Shown here: positions 21,837 through 29,895 of the stretch, one piece after another
Numbering within the stretch: position 1 is the first letter of the stretch
How the letters are laid out: each line of letters begins with the position of its first letter
Source of the DNA: Patescibacteria group bacterium
GTDB lineage: Bacteria; Patescibacteriota; Patescibacteriia; UBA2591; JABMQE01
Length of the DNA: 37,482 bases
Direction: 5' to 3'
Assembly: GCA_018896645.1 (NCBI GenBank)
Contig: JAHIMF010000085.1
Span: 1-37,482 of the forward strand
Notes under the pieces: generated by a model
Told to the model about the DNA's origin: nothing
Database searches by the model: none
Seen by the model: only the letters and a program-made list of their open reading frames with translations
Program-made: the position numbers and the translations under genes

Positions 21837-22610
21837 ATGAAATTTATTCTAGGTAAAAAATTAGAGATGAGTCAGATTTTTGCGGATGATGGAACAGTTA
21901 TTCCAGTGACAAAGATTCAGGCAGGACCGTGTACGGTGACACAGGTGAAAATTCAAGAAAAGGATGGCTACAAGGCTATTCAGGTTGGGTTTGGCGAGAA
22001 AAAGAGATTGAATAAACCGCTGGGCGGGCATTTGAAGGGTTTGTCCAATTCCCGACATTTAGTAGAATTTAGAGGTGATACTAATAAAACAAATGAAACC
22101 AATAAAACTAATTCTGATTTGAAGCGAGGGGATGTGATTACGGTTGGTGTTTTTGAACCGGGGGATAAAGTGAAAGTGACTGGGGTTTCTAAAGGAAAAG
22201 GTTTTCAGGGTGTTGTTAAACGACATGGATTTCACGGCAGTCCGGCTTCGCACGGGCATAAAGATCAGTTGCGAATGCCTGGTTCTATTGGCGCGACTGA
22301 TCCGGCAAGGGTTTTTCCGGGAATGCGAATGCCTGGACGGATGGGCGGCGAGCAGGTGACAGTTACTAATTTGGAGATTGTTAAAATTGATAAAGATAAG
22401 AACCTGTTGTATATAAAAGGGGCGGTGCCGGGGGCGCGGAATAGGCTGCTGGAGATTAGCGGGGCGGGGGAGATGAAGATTGATGCTGGAGACGAGGGAA
22501 ACGTTGGAGATAGTGAAGTTAATAAGGTTGATAAAGTTTCGGCCAAAGGCCGACCAGCCCTTGGCTGGAATAAAATAGTTAATAAAGAAAGTAAGGGAAT
22601 AGAGAAATAA
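21837..22610 (+). CDS. rplC: 50S ribosomal protein L3 (uL3) with insert and repeat-derived tail
   Basis: 257 aa, against about 210 normally. The core is intact: MKFILGKKLEMSQIF, VSKGKGFQGVVKRHGFHG, SIGATDPARVFPGMRMPGRMG. Two additions stand out: TNKTNETNKTNS at about residue 83, encoded by an AATAAAACAAATGAAACC-type repeat, and a tail from about 225 containing NKVDKVSAKGRPALGWNK, whose DNA (22515-22590) is the same element found in spacers. No SD. Confidence 0.95.
   Translation: MKFILGKKLEMSQIFADDGTVIPVTKIQAGPCTVTQVKIQEKDGYKAIQVGFGEKKRLNKPLGGHLKGLSNSRHLVEFRGDTNKTNETNKTNSDLKRGDVITVGVFEPGDKVKVTGVSKGKGFQGVVKRHGFHGSPASHGHKDQLRMPGSIGATDPARVFPGMRMPGRMGGEQVTVTNLEIVKIDKDKNLLYIKGAVPGARNRLLEISGAGEMKIDAGDEGNVGDSEVNKVDKVSAKGRPALGWNKIVNKESKGIEK
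22515..22592 (+). repeat. GGCCAAAGGCC/CCAGCC repeat inside the rplC tail
   Basis: A GTTAATAAGG unit, then the twin-hairpin core GGCCAAAGGCC and CCAGCCCTTGGCTGG, then AATAAAATAGTTAATAAAG. It is in frame and encodes part of the L3 C-terminus. Confidence 0.85.
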
Positions 22611-22673
22611 GAAACAAGGGAATGATGCGAATAGTGAGCTGGACTAATCGCCCGATTAGTACAGTGGTGGAAA

Positions 22674-22722
22674 TAAAAAAAGCGGCACCGGACCCAAGAG
22701 ATTTGAGTCGCGATGCCGATGG
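22674..22722 (-). terminator. Terminator of the minus-strand membrane gene
   Basis: On the minus strand CGGCATC pairs with GGTGCCG (one G-U), followed by CTTTTTTT. It lies just beyond the stop at 22739. Confidence 0.65.
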
Positions 22723-22738
22723 TTGAGATGAGTAAAAT

Positions 22739-22975
22739 TCAGATAGGAGTCTCCTCTTGCTGGTTTATCTTTCTTACCAGCGATTCTAGGTGGTTTGTTT
22801 TTCTCACTACCGATTCTAGGCAGGCATATAAAAAACCAAACGCAAATATTACCACTGCCGCATAGAACACGATGAAAAAGAGGATACCCTCTTTGAAAAA
22901 TAAGTCATTGATAGCTGATAGGACCATCAGGAATATAACCAGTGCTAATACGAACCAGAGCTCTTTCTTGTTCAT
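22739..22975 (-). CDS. Small membrane protein inserted between rplC and rplD, 78 aa
   Basis: Minus strand. GGAGGT is well placed before the ATG at 22975. Two membrane segments (residues about 6-24 and 31-52) are followed by an amphipathic C-terminal helix with paired LESVVRKTNH / LESLVRKINQ, a short internal repeat that may form a coiled coil. It has its own promoter (23035-23063) and terminator. Family not recognised. It faces against the surrounding ribosomal operon. Confidence 0.65.
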   Translation of the reverse strand: MNKKELWFVLALVIFLMVLSAINDLFFKEGILFFIVFYAAVVIFAFGFLYACLESVVRKTNHLESLVRKINQQEETPI

Positions 22976-23034
22976 GTTTCATACCTCCGATTGAAACGTT
23001 TGATGGTAATTTGCGATTTCTCATAACTCATTGT

Positions 23035-23063
23035 TTTTTATCATACCTAAAAACAAAAGTCAA
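23035..23063 (-). promoter_or_regulatory. Minus-strand promoter TTGACT-N17-TAAAAA
   Basis: The -35 TTGACT is read from 23063 to 23058 and the -10 TAAAAA from 23040 to 23035, with extended TGA. It drives the minus-strand membrane gene, 60 bases downstream. Confidence 0.5.
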
Positions 23064-23110
23064 CCCCCAAATTTATAAAATATGGAAAATTAAGCTAAAA
23101 TTAGCGTTTA

Positions 23111-23187
23111 ATCACGATACACGATTCACATATCAAGATTCAAAATTACGAGAAATGGTTCGTGATATGTGACTCATGTATCGTGAA
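23111..23187. repeat. Long imperfect inverted repeat
   Basis: CACGATACACGATTCACATA and TATGTGACTCATGTATCGTG are near-perfect reverse complements across a loop of about 30 bases. The TATCGTGAATCGTG unit also occurs after fusA at about 18.82 kb. Confidence 0.6.
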
Positions 23188-23227
23188 AATAAACCAATAA
23201 ACCAATAAATCAATAAACAGGGCACGC

Positions 23228-24079
23228 ATGCCAAAAGTTACTGTCTACAATCAAGAAGGAGTAATAGTTGGTTCGCAGGAATTAAGCGATGAAGTTTTTG
23301 GTATTAAGCCAAAGGTTGAGGTGGTGCATCAGGTAGTAGTAGGGATGATGGCGAATAAGCGGCAGGTTTTGGCTCATACCAAGGATAGGGGTGAGGTGCG
23401 CGGCGGCGGGAAAAAACCCTGGCGGCAGAAAGGCACTGGCCGGGCCAGACATGGCTCTATTCGCTCCCCTTTATGGGTTGGCGGCGGAGTGACGTTTGGT
23501 CCGACCAAAGAGCGGAATTTTAAAAAGAGAATAAATAAAAAGATGCGGCGGAAAGCGATTTTGATGTGTTTGTCGGATAGAGTGAATGATGATAAATTAG
23601 TTTTGTTAGATAAAATTAAGCTTGATGAGATTAAGACGAGACGGGTGGTTGAGTTAGTGGATAAACTAAGAAAGGTGTTTTATGGTGAAGGAGAAGTTAA
23701 TAAAGTTTCGGCCAAAGGCCGACCAGCCCCTGGCTGGAATAAAGTTAATAAAGAAAAAGAAGTTCAGAAACAAGAAACTAGAAACAAGAAACTACCTCTC
23801 GGCCGTGCCTTCGGCTCTGAGGCTCAGGCTCGAAGAGAGCTTGAGGCCGAACGGGAGACTAAGGAATCTAACGAAAAGAAGACGACCAAAGAAAAATCGA
23901 AGAAGATTTTAATGTTGATTGATAAAAAGGACGAGAAAATTCAAAGGTCATGTCGGAATATTCCTTGGCTTTCGTGTATTCGGGCGCAGGATGTTAATGT
24001 CTTGGAAGTTTTGAGTAATGAATATATTTTGACATCAGTTAATGGGGTTAAGAAGATCGAAGAGATTTTTACGAAATAA
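23228..24079 (+). CDS. rplD: 50S ribosomal protein L4 (uL4) with about 60-residue repeat-derived insert
   Basis: 283 aa, against about 205 normally. The N-terminal core is normal: the exit-tunnel loop region RGGGKKPWRQKGTGRARHGS, then RSPLWVGGGVTFGP. From about residue 155 to 225 there is an insert not known from typical L4. It contains NKVSAKGRPAPGWNKVNK (same DNA element as in rplC) and a second GC-rich part LGRAFGSEAQARRELEAE. The C-terminal domain resumes at KKILMLIDKKDEKIQRS. The insert sits in the surface alpha/beta part, so it may be tolerated. Confidence 0.93.
   Translation: MPKVTVYNQEGVIVGSQELSDEVFGIKPKVEVVHQVVVGMMANKRQVLAHTKDRGEVRGGGKKPWRQKGTGRARHGSIRSPLWVGGGVTFGPTKERNFKKRINKKMRRKAILMCLSDRVNDDKLVLLDKIKLDEIKTRRVVELVDKLRKVFYGEGEVNKVSAKGRPAPGWNKVNKEKEVQKQETRNKKLPLGRAFGSEAQARRELEAERETKESNEKKTTKEKSKKILMLIDKKDEKIQRSCRNIPWLSCIRAQDVNVLEVLSNEYILTSVNGVKKIEEIFTK
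23690..23757 (+). repeat. GGCCAAAGGCC/CCAGCC repeat inside rplD
   Basis: The core GGCCAAAGGCC followed by CCAGCCCCTGGCTGG is identical over 37 bases to the rplC copy except at one position. It is flanked by GTTAATAAAG units and is in frame. Confidence 0.9.
23798..23855 (+). repeat. Second GC-rich element inside rplD
   Basis: It begins CTCGGCCGTGCC and ends GAGCTTGAGGCCGAACGGG. The reverse complement of 33437-33493, inside rplR, begins CTCGGCCATCCC and ends GAGCTCGAGGCCGAATGG. The same family is thus inserted in opposite orientations in two ribosomal genes. Confidence 0.7.
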
Positions 24080-24087
24080 TTAATAAT

Positions 24088-24124
24088 TTCGGCCAGAGGC
24101 CGACCAGCCATTGGCTGGGATAAT
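24088..24124 (+). repeat. GGCC/CCAGCC repeat, intergenic copy
   Basis: GGCCAGAGGCC then CCAGCCATTGGCTGG, flanked by TAATTAATAAT units, in the rplD-rplW spacer. Confidence 0.8.
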
Positions 24125-24174
24125 TAATAATTTTTTAATAAATCAATAAAAGCGAAGCGCAATAAATTAAGCTT

Positions 24175-24663
24175 ATGAGTATATTTAATAGATTCAAAAA
24201 ACATAAGAAAGAAGAAAAAGAAATAGAGAAATTAAGGCCTTTGACAAGCTCAAATTCTGTTGAAAATAAAGAAACAAAGAGAGCGGATAAAAAGGAAGCC
24301 AAGGTTGGAGAAAAAACCGTTGCGCCGGAGAAGGCTTTGAAATTAAAGAAGCCAAGAAAGACCGAGTTGAAAAAGTTTGAAAATGTGCATAATGTTCTAG
24401 TTCGGCCGTTGGTGACCGAGAAAATTTCTAATCTGGGGATGTATAACCAGTATGCTTTTGAAGTTAAACCTAAAGCCAATAAAGTTCAAATAAAGAAAGC
24501 CATTGAGACTTATTATAATGTTCGGCCAGTCAAAGTGAATATAATAAATATACAGGGAAAAAATGTCAGATGGGGCCGGACTCGAGGCCGGACTCAAGAT
24601 TCGAAAAAGGCGATAGTGACCTTAAGGCAAGGGGATAAGATTGAGGTGTATGAAGGGGTTTAA
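24175..24663 (+). CDS. rplW: 50S ribosomal protein L23 (uL23) with long N-terminal tail
   Basis: 162 aa, against about 95-100. The first 65 residues are a charged low-complexity tail (KKHKKEEKEIEKLR, then Lys/Glu/Ala-rich). The core starts at about NVLVRPLVTEKISNLG and includes YAFEVKPKANKVQIKKAIE and RPVKVNIINIQGK. L23 forms part of the tunnel-exit docking site for SRP and trigger factor, so a tail there is of interest. No SD. Confidence 0.93.
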   Translation: MSIFNRFKKHKKEEKEIEKLRPLTSSNSVENKETKRADKKEAKVGEKTVAPEKALKLKKPRKTELKKFENVHNVLVRPLVTEKISNLGMYNQYAFEVKPKANKVQIKKAIETYYNVRPVKVNIINIQGKNVRWGRTRGRTQDSKKAIVTLRQGDKIEVYEGV

Positions 24664-24722
24664 AACACGAATTGATACAAATTAAAAATAAATTATGGCA
24701 AATTATAAATAGGTAAAATAGA

Positions 24723-24905
24723 TGATAGGCAGTTAATAGGGTTAATCCCTCGGCTTCACTCGGGACAGGTAAGATAGTTTCAGCCAGAGGCTTGAACCCA
24801 GGGGTACATCCGCCTTTGGAGGAGATCACCCCTTGGGTGAAATAAAGTTAATAAATTAATAAATGGTTAGTAAAAGTGAATAAAATAGTTAATAAAAACG
24901 TGTTG
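24723..24905. repeat. Composite repeat region before rplB
   Basis: GTTAATAGG units, a diverged GC-rich copy (CAGCCAGAGGCTTG...GGAGATCACCCCTTGGG) and more GTTAATAAATT units. No ORF is supported in the 289-base gap. Confidence 0.6.
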
Positions 24906-24952
24906 ATATGGGGGATAATAAATAACTAAATGAAATAATAAATTGAGAACCT

Positions 24953-25795
24953 ATGCCGGTTAAAGTATATAAACCCACAACTCCATCACGAAGAATGACC
25001 TCGGTTGTTGATACGAGTGATTTGACTCGTAAGCGGCCGGAGAAGTCTTTGGTTAGGATAAAGAAAATAAAATCTGGTAGAAACGCACAAGGAAAAATTA
25101 CGGTTCGCCATCAAGGCGGCGGTGAAAAAAGATATTATCGGATTATTGATTTTTGTCAAGACAAATTAGATGTGGAATCAAGGGTTGAAGCCATTGAATA
25201 TGATCCCAACCGGAATGCCAGGATTGCCCTTTTGATTGATGAAGACGGCGAAAAAAGATATATTATCGCCCCAACTGAATTAAAGGTTGGCGATAAAGTT
25301 GTTTCTTCAAACGAGAAGATAGAGATAAAACCAGGCAACAGAATGCCCTTGAAATATATTCCCACAGGAATGATGATTTATAATATTGAGTTGACCCCGG
25401 GCCGTGGAGCCCAGGTTGTGCGTAGTGGCGGCTCTTCCGCAGTCCTTCAGTCAATAGATGAAAAACAGGCCCAAGTTAAATTGCCGTCAAGTGAGATTCG
25501 TTTAATAGATGTTAAGGCGCGGGCGAGTATTGGCCAGGTTTCAAATCCAGATGCCAGGACAGTCCGAATTGGTAAAGCTGGCCGCAAGCGCCATATGGGA
25601 ATCAGGCCAACAGTTCGCGGCAAGGCAATGAATCCAGTTGATCACCCGCATGGCGGCGGCGAGGGCGGTTCGCCGATTGGTTTAAAACATCCAAAAACGC
25701 CATGGGGCAAGCCAGCGTTGGGAGTGAAGACCAGGCGCAAGAATAAGTTTAGTAATAGGTTTATTGTTAAACGTAGGAAAAAACGTAAAAGATAA
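24953..25795 (+). CDS. rplB: 50S ribosomal protein L2 (uL2)
   Basis: 280 aa, normal length. [38 protein letters not shown] and, near the C-terminus, [16 protein letters not shown], whose His is important at the peptidyl-transferase centre in E. coli. Basic C-terminus. No insert or tail, unlike its neighbours. No SD. Confidence 0.97.
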   Translation: MPVKVYKPTTPSRRMTSVVDTSDLTRKRPEKSLVRIKKIKSGRNAQGKITVRHQGGGEKRYYRIIDFCQDKLDVESRVEAIEYDPNRNARIALLIDEDGEKRYIIAPTELKVGDKVVSSNEKIEIKPGNRMPLKYIPTGMMIYNIELTPGRGAQVVRSGGSSAVLQSIDEKQAQVKLPSSEIRLIDVKARASIGQVSNPDARTVRIGKAGRKRHMGIRPTVRGKAMNPVDHPHGGGEGGSPIGLKHPKTPWGKPALGVKTRRKNKFSNRFIVKRRKKRKR

Positions 25796-25839
25796 TTCCC
25801 CATGATATCTCAAATTAGCTCTAATATCTCGGATAGTGA

Positions 25840-25895
25840 AAATAATTGATAATTAATAATTGATAATTGATAAATAATAATTGATAATTGGTGAT
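25840..25895. repeat. TAATTGATAATTAATAAT spacer repeat
   Basis: At least five imperfect tandem copies of an ATTGATAATTAATA-type unit. The family also occurs after comEC, before rplP's neighbour at 28.5 kb and before rplF. Confidence 0.65.
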
Positions 25896-25926
25896 AGTTG
25901 ACAGTTCTTTTTAGGGGAGGCGCGAG

Positions 25927-26106
25927 ATGAAATGGCAAGAAATAGTTGAAGAGGCGGATAGACTTATTGCGAATGGTGAATATTCAGAAGATGCGGAGAA
26001 TTTGGCTATTGCGATAGGAGTAAGTGTTGAAGAGTTAAGAAATGCCTGGCAACTGGCGATGATGGCCGCTGGCGCGTTATTTGAGAGAGACGGCGAGGCG
26101 ATTTAA
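25927..26106 (+). CDS. Small helical protein between rplB and rpsS, 59 aa
   Basis: The ATG at 25927 follows GGGGAGG. The protein is acidic: WQEIVEEADRLIANG and DAENLAIAIGVSVEELRNAW look like a helix-turn-helix-like or tetratricopeptide-like helical pair, though too short for a firm call. It forms a pair with the next gene, with 39 bases between. Not a ribosomal protein. Function unknown. Confidence 0.6.
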   Translation: MKWQEIVEEADRLIANGEYSEDAENLAIAIGVSVEELRNAWQLAMMAAGALFERDGEAI

Positions 26107-26145
26107 GAGTTGATTTGTTGCTCTTTTTAAAGGAGGTGATATGAG

Positions 26146-26373
26146 ATGGAGGAAGAGCGCATTGTTGATAAGGAAATGATTGATGATGGAGAGTTTGATG
26201 GCATAATAGCAGATATTTTAGATAGAATATCTGAAGATAAAATTTTTTCAGATGAGATTAATGGGATAGCCAGGAAGATAGACAGAATGCCGGAGGAGGT
26301 GCGGAATATTTTAAGAAGGGCCTCGGAACTGGTTGAAGATGCTTATGTCGCAAGTCTTACACCAGTGGAGTAG
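26146..26373 (+). CDS. Small acidic protein between rplB and rpsS, 75 aa
   Basis: The ATG at 26146 is preferred over the one at 26141 (other frame) because AAAGGAGGTG ends seven bases before it. It is very acidic, helical, with no Cys: GIIADILDRISEDKIF, then MPEEVRNILRRASELVEDAY. It may act with the 59-aa neighbour. Family not recognised. It is followed by a hairpin. Confidence 0.6.
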   Translation: MEEERIVDKEMIDDGEFDGIIADILDRISEDKIFSDEINGIARKIDRMPEEVRNILRRASELVEDAYVASLTPVE

Positions 26374-26403
26374 TCTTTGCGTTGAGTATCATAGTGTAAT
26401 TTT

Positions 26404-26436
26404 GGAGGGTTTCTTCTTTGAGAAATCCTTCATTTC
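26404..26436 (+). terminator. Possible terminator after the two-gene cassette
   Basis: GGAGGGTTTC pairs with GAAATCCTTC with one G-U and one mismatch. It lacks a T-run, so termination is uncertain. Confidence 0.4.
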
Positions 26437-26601
26437 CAAGGTGATAAATAAAAGTGAATTTGTCGCCTTAGAGATGAGGATACAGGTTATGAGTTAGAGT
26501 GGTTAGATTGGTTATTGTTAATAGAGTTAATACAGTTGTTAATAAAGTTAATAAAAGTCGAGCCGAAGGCGAGGCGCAATAAATTAATAAATTAAAATAT
26601 C

Positions 26602-26949
26602 ATGTCTAGATCCCTAAAAAAAGGTCCATACGTTGACGAAAGGCTGCTATCAAAGATAGCCAAGATTAAACGTGGGGACAAAACAGTAATAAAGACCTGG
26701 TCGCGGGCTTGTACGATTACTCCAGAGATGGTAGGTTTTACCTTTGGAGTGCATAATGGTAAAGAACATATACCAGTATTGATGGTGGAGAATATGGTTG
26801 GACACAAGCTTGGTGAATTTGCAGCAACTAGAAAATTTGTTAAGCATGGCGGTAAGATGCAAAAAGATCAGGAAGAAGAGGCGGCAGCCAAGGAGAAAGA
26901 ATCGTTGCAAAAAGAGAAGACCGTGGTTGAGAAGAAAGAAGAGAAATAA
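26602..26949 (+). CDS. rpsS: 30S ribosomal protein S19 (uS19)
   Basis: 115 aa, against about 92. The core is [43 protein letters not shown] and [15 protein letters not shown]. The extra C-terminal tail of about 25 residues is Lys/Glu-rich. The start follows repeat-type AT sequence without SD. Confidence 0.95.
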   Translation: MSRSLKKGPYVDERLLSKIAKIKRGDKTVIKTWSRACTITPEMVGFTFGVHNGKEHIPVLMVENMVGHKLGEFAATRKFVKHGGKMQKDQEEEAAAKEKESLQKEKTVVEKKEEK

Positions 26950-27079
26950 TTGATAAATAATAGTTGATAATTATTGATAGCTGATTGTTAGTAGAGTTAA
27001 TAGGATAGTTAATAAATCAATAAATTAATAAAGCGGATATTATTAAAGTAATATTCGTGGATGATGAATAAAATATTAT

Positions 27080-27673
27080 ATGGAAGTGAAAGCCAGTGCA
27101 AGATATATCAGAATGTCGCCGAAAAAGGTTCGGTTGGTGTTAGGTGTGGTTAAGGGAATGGATGCCGGGGAAGCCTTAGAGCAATTGAGATTTCTTAATA
27201 AAAGAGCAACTGGGCCAGTTATTAAACTTTTGAATTCAGCCGTTGCTAATGCTACCCATAACCTTGGTTTGGAAAAATCTAATTTATATATTAAAGAGAT
27301 TGTTGCCGGCCTTGGTCCAACGCTTAAACGTTGGAAACCCCGAGCTTTTGGCCGAGCGACGCCGATAAGAAAGAAAACATCACATATTTCCGTTGTGTTA
27401 GCCGAAAAAAAGCCGACCAAGCAAGTAAAAAAGAAAGAGACTAAAGTTGAAGCACCAGTAGCTGTTAAAGATTTTGAGAAGGCAGCGAAGCAGGCGAAAA
27501 AAGAAGAACAGAAGGCGGAGATTGAACCCAAAGCCAAAGAAAAAAAGGCCAAAGCAGTAGAAGAAAAGAGAATGCCGGAAAAGGGCCGAAAAGAGCAGCT
27601 AGAACAGTTGCGCAAGAAGGAGAAAAGGGGTATATTTAGAAAAATATTTTCCAGGAAGACGGGCAGTTCATAG
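27080..27673 (+). CDS. rplV: 50S ribosomal protein L22 (uL22) with charged tail
   Basis: 197 aa, against about 110. The core is in residues 1-112: ARYIRMSPKKVRLVL, LNSAVANATHNLGL, RWKPRAFGRATPIRKKTSHI (the tunnel hairpin). From about residue 113 a Lys/Glu/Ala-rich tail of 85 residues follows, possibly a long helix. The tail is not made of the DNA repeats seen in rplC or rplD. Confidence 0.95.
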   Translation: MEVKASARYIRMSPKKVRLVLGVVKGMDAGEALEQLRFLNKRATGPVIKLLNSAVANATHNLGLEKSNLYIKEIVAGLGPTLKRWKPRAFGRATPIRKKTSHISVVLAEKKPTKQVKKKETKVEAPVAVKDFEKAAKQAKKEEQKAEIEPKAKEKKAKAVEEKRMPEKGRKEQLEQLRKKEKRGIFRKIFSRKTGSS

Positions 27674-27733
27674 AATGAAGTTTGATTCCTAAAGTGGAGA
27701 ATAGCATTATTTAGAAGTTAGAATTTATAATAT

Positions 27734-28438
27734 ATGGGACAGAAAGTCAATCCAAAAGCTTATAGAATCGCAGTGATTAAAACTTGGGACTCCAAGTGGT
27801 TTTCGAATAAAGAATTTAAGAATTTTTTACGCGAGGATGTAATGCTTCGCAAACTCATTTATGAAAAACTCAAAAAGTCAGGTGTAGCCAAGATTGAAAT
27901 CGAACGTTCGCCGGAAGATATTAAAGTGATTGTAGAGGCGGCTAAGCCGGGTTTGATTATTGGCCGCGGCGGAGCCGGAATTGAGCAGCTAAAAAAAGAA
28001 ATTCAAAAAAAGGTTTTTAATAAAATTTATACTAAAAGACCAAAAAGTAAATATAAACTTGATATTGTCATTCAAGAAGTTAAAGAGCCCTACTTGCAAG
28101 CTCAGATTTTACTGGAAGAAATTATTGGGGATATTGAAAAGCGCATCCGCTATCGTCGGGTTATGAAGCAATCGATTGAGAAAGTGAAAAAAGCCGGCGC
28201 AAAAGGCGTAAAAGTGATAGCCAGCGGCCGTCTTGATGGGGTTAGCATTGCTCGGACCGAAACTTTAACTTGGGGCAGTCTACCCTTGCACACTTTGCGG
28301 GCTGATATTGATTATTCCCGCGGCGTAGCGAGGACAATTTATGGCGCGGTTGGGGTGAAGGTCTGGATTTATAAGGGGGAAGTGTTTAAAGAGAAGCGCG
28401 GGGCGGAAGCGAAAGCCGAGGGGAAAGAAGAGAAGTGA
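27734..28438 (+). CDS. rpsC: 30S ribosomal protein S3 (uS3)
   Basis: 234 aa, normal length. MGQKVNPKAYRI start, KH-type-2 domain with GLIIGRGGAGIEQLK (about residues 73-86) and the C-terminal domain with ASGRLDGVSIARTE and YGAVGVKVWIYKGE. Binds 16S rRNA at the mRNA entry side. No SD. Confidence 0.97.
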   Translation: MGQKVNPKAYRIAVIKTWDSKWFSNKEFKNFLREDVMLRKLIYEKLKKSGVAKIEIERSPEDIKVIVEAAKPGLIIGRGGAGIEQLKKEIQKKVFNKIYTKRPKSKYKLDIVIQEVKEPYLQAQILLEEIIGDIEKRIRYRRVMKQSIEKVKKAGAKGVKVIASGRLDGVSIARTETLTWGSLPLHTLRADIDYSRGVARTIYGAVGVKVWIYKGEVFKEKRGAEAKAEGKEEK

Positions 28439-28439
28439 T

Positions 28440-28555
28440 TGTCCGATTGCTCAATTGTTACATTGTTACATTGCTAAATTGTTGAATTGCTATATTGGCA
28501 AAAATAATTAATAATTAATAATTAATAATTAATAATTAATAATTAATAAATTGGA
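28440..28555. repeat. Two spacer repeat families in tandem
   Basis: TTGTTACATTGTTACATTG units are followed by about seven copies of TTAATAATTAA, the clearest short tandem array in the window. Confidence 0.75.
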
Positions 28556-28557
28556 TT

Positions 28558-28980
28558 ATGAAAATTGCGATTTGTGCTAGTATGATGTTTGCTAAAGAAA
28601 TGAAAGATGCCGCAGATTACTTAGTGAGTCAAGGTCACCAGGTATTTCTGCCCGAATTTGTAGAAGACATCGTGAGCGGCAAACAGGATATCAATAAAAT
28701 TAAGGAATATGCCGAGCATGCGGATTTAAAAATAGAGCATAATTTAATCAGAAAACATTGGGAGAAGATGAAACAGAGTGATGCCACTTTAGTTTTAAAT
28801 CATGATCGCAAAGGAGTAAAGAATTACATTGGTGGTAATACGTTTCTGGAAATGGGATTTGCTCACGTGTTGAATCTGCCTATATATTTAATCAACCCAA
28901 TTCCTGAAATGGCTTATTCAGATGAGATTAAAGCTATGGAGCCAATTGTATTAGACGGAGATTTGGGCAGGATTTTATAA
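28558..28980 (+). CDS. Nucleoside 2-deoxyribosyltransferase-like protein, 140 aa
   Basis: A Rossmann-like start KIAICASMMFAKEMKDAADYL with SQGHQVFLPEF, then KQSDATLVLNHDRKG and GGNTFLEMGFAHVLNLPIYLI. The order of an Asp after the fourth strand and a GxxxFLEMGFA helix resembles the nucleoside 2-deoxyribosyltransferase / TIR-like superfamily, where the Glu is catalytic. The exact substrate is unknown. It interrupts the S10 cluster between rpsC and rplP. No SD, as in its ribosomal neighbours. Confidence 0.65.
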   Translation: MKIAICASMMFAKEMKDAADYLVSQGHQVFLPEFVEDIVSGKQDINKIKEYAEHADLKIEHNLIRKHWEKMKQSDATLVLNHDRKGVKNYIGGNTFLEMGFAHVLNLPIYLINPIPEMAYSDEIKAMEPIVLDGDLGRIL

Positions 28981-28995
28981 GAATAATAAATAATA

Positions 28996-29050
28996 TTAGC
29001 CAAAGGCTGACCCCTCCAAAGGCGGGCAGGCACCCATTGGCTGGAATAAT
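28996..29050 (+). repeat. GGCC/CCAGCC-type repeat, diverged copy
   Basis: AGCCAAAGGCTGACC, an insert with CCTCCAAAGGCGGGC, then CCCATTGGCTGGAATAAT. It fills the spacer before rplP. Confidence 0.65.
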
Positions 29051-29058
29051 AAATAAAA

Positions 29059-29475
29059 ATGTTAGCGCCCAAGAAAGTAAAACATAGAAAATGGCATAAG
29101 CAGGCTGGTGGTAGCGGTCAAGCTAAAAAAGCTTCAGCTACCAACAAAATCAGTTTTGGAAGTTTTGGTATGGTGGCAACCACTGCAAAATGGATAACCG
29201 CCAGACAAATCGAAGCCGCGCGCCGAGTGATTACTCGCAAATTACAAAAAGGCGGGAAGATTTGGATTCGGATTTTTCCGGATAAGCCCGTGACCATCAA
29301 AGGCAATGAGATTCCTATGGGTGGCGGCAAGGGCGCGGTTGATCACTATGTTGTTAGCATTAAGCCAGGCAATGTCTTGTTCGAAATTGATGGGGTGGAA
29401 GAAGAATTGGCTCGTGAAGCGATTGTGTTGGCTGGACATAAATTGCCGGTGGCGGTGAAGTTTATCAAAAAGTAA
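29059..29475 (+). CDS. rplP: 50S ribosomal protein L16 (uL16)
   Basis: 138 aa, normal length. MLAPKKVKHRKWHK, FGSFGMVATTAKWITARQIEAAR, KIWIRIFPDKPVTIK, EIPMGGGKGAVDHYV. Binds near the tRNA A-site. No insert. Confidence 0.97.
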   Translation: MLAPKKVKHRKWHKQAGGSGQAKKASATNKISFGSFGMVATTAKWITARQIEAARRVITRKLQKGGKIWIRIFPDKPVTIKGNEIPMGGGKGAVDHYVVSIKPGNVLFEIDGVEEELAREAIVLAGHKLPVAVKFIKK

Positions 29476-29551
29476 AATAATAGACGATGAATTTAACACA
29501 AATACCACAAATTGGTTAATAGAGTTAATAAAGTTAATAAGATAGTTAATA

Positions 29552-29881
29552 ATGAAAATCAAAGAATTAAAAATTAAATCTGAAGCAGAGCTACAGCAGA
29601 TGCTCAAACAGGAGCGTGAGCACTTGCGGGAGCTAAGGTTTGATTTGGCCAGCAAAAAGTTGAAAAAGGTGCGAGAGGTCAGGAAAAATAAAAAATTAAT
29701 TGCTATGATTTTAACTTTATTGAATGAAAAGAAAATTGATCAGGATGGTCAGATAGAAACAAAGCAACTAAAAAATGAATCTGGGGAGATTGATAATGTT
29801 GTTAATAAAGTTAATAAAGTTAATGGTTCGATGCGACTCACCACAGGTAAAGTTAATAAAAGTGATAAAAGTGATAAATAA
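29552..29881 (+). CDS. rpmC: 50S ribosomal protein L29 (uL29) with repeat-derived tail
   Basis: 109 aa, against about 65. The core is residues 1-60: MKIKELKIKSEAELQQMLKQ, LRELRFDLASKKLKKVREVR. The tail after about residue 70 includes DNVVNKVNKVNG and KVNKSDKSDK, encoded by GTTAATAAAGTTAATAAAG, the same repeat that fills spacers. The repeat thus seems to have moved the stop codon outward. Confidence 0.93.
   Translation: MKIKELKIKSEAELQQMLKQEREHLRELRFDLASKKLKKVREVRKNKKLIAMILTLLNEKKIDQDGQIETKQLKNESGEIDNVVNKVNKVNGSMRLTTGKVNKSDKSDK
29798..29880 (+). repeat. GTTAATAAA repeat within the rpmC tail
   Basis: GTTGTTAATAAAGTTAATAA and further units are read as VNKVNK. The same units lie in the spacer just upstream (29513-29550). 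Confidence 0.8.
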
Positions 29882-29895
29882 CTTAATAATTTTAT

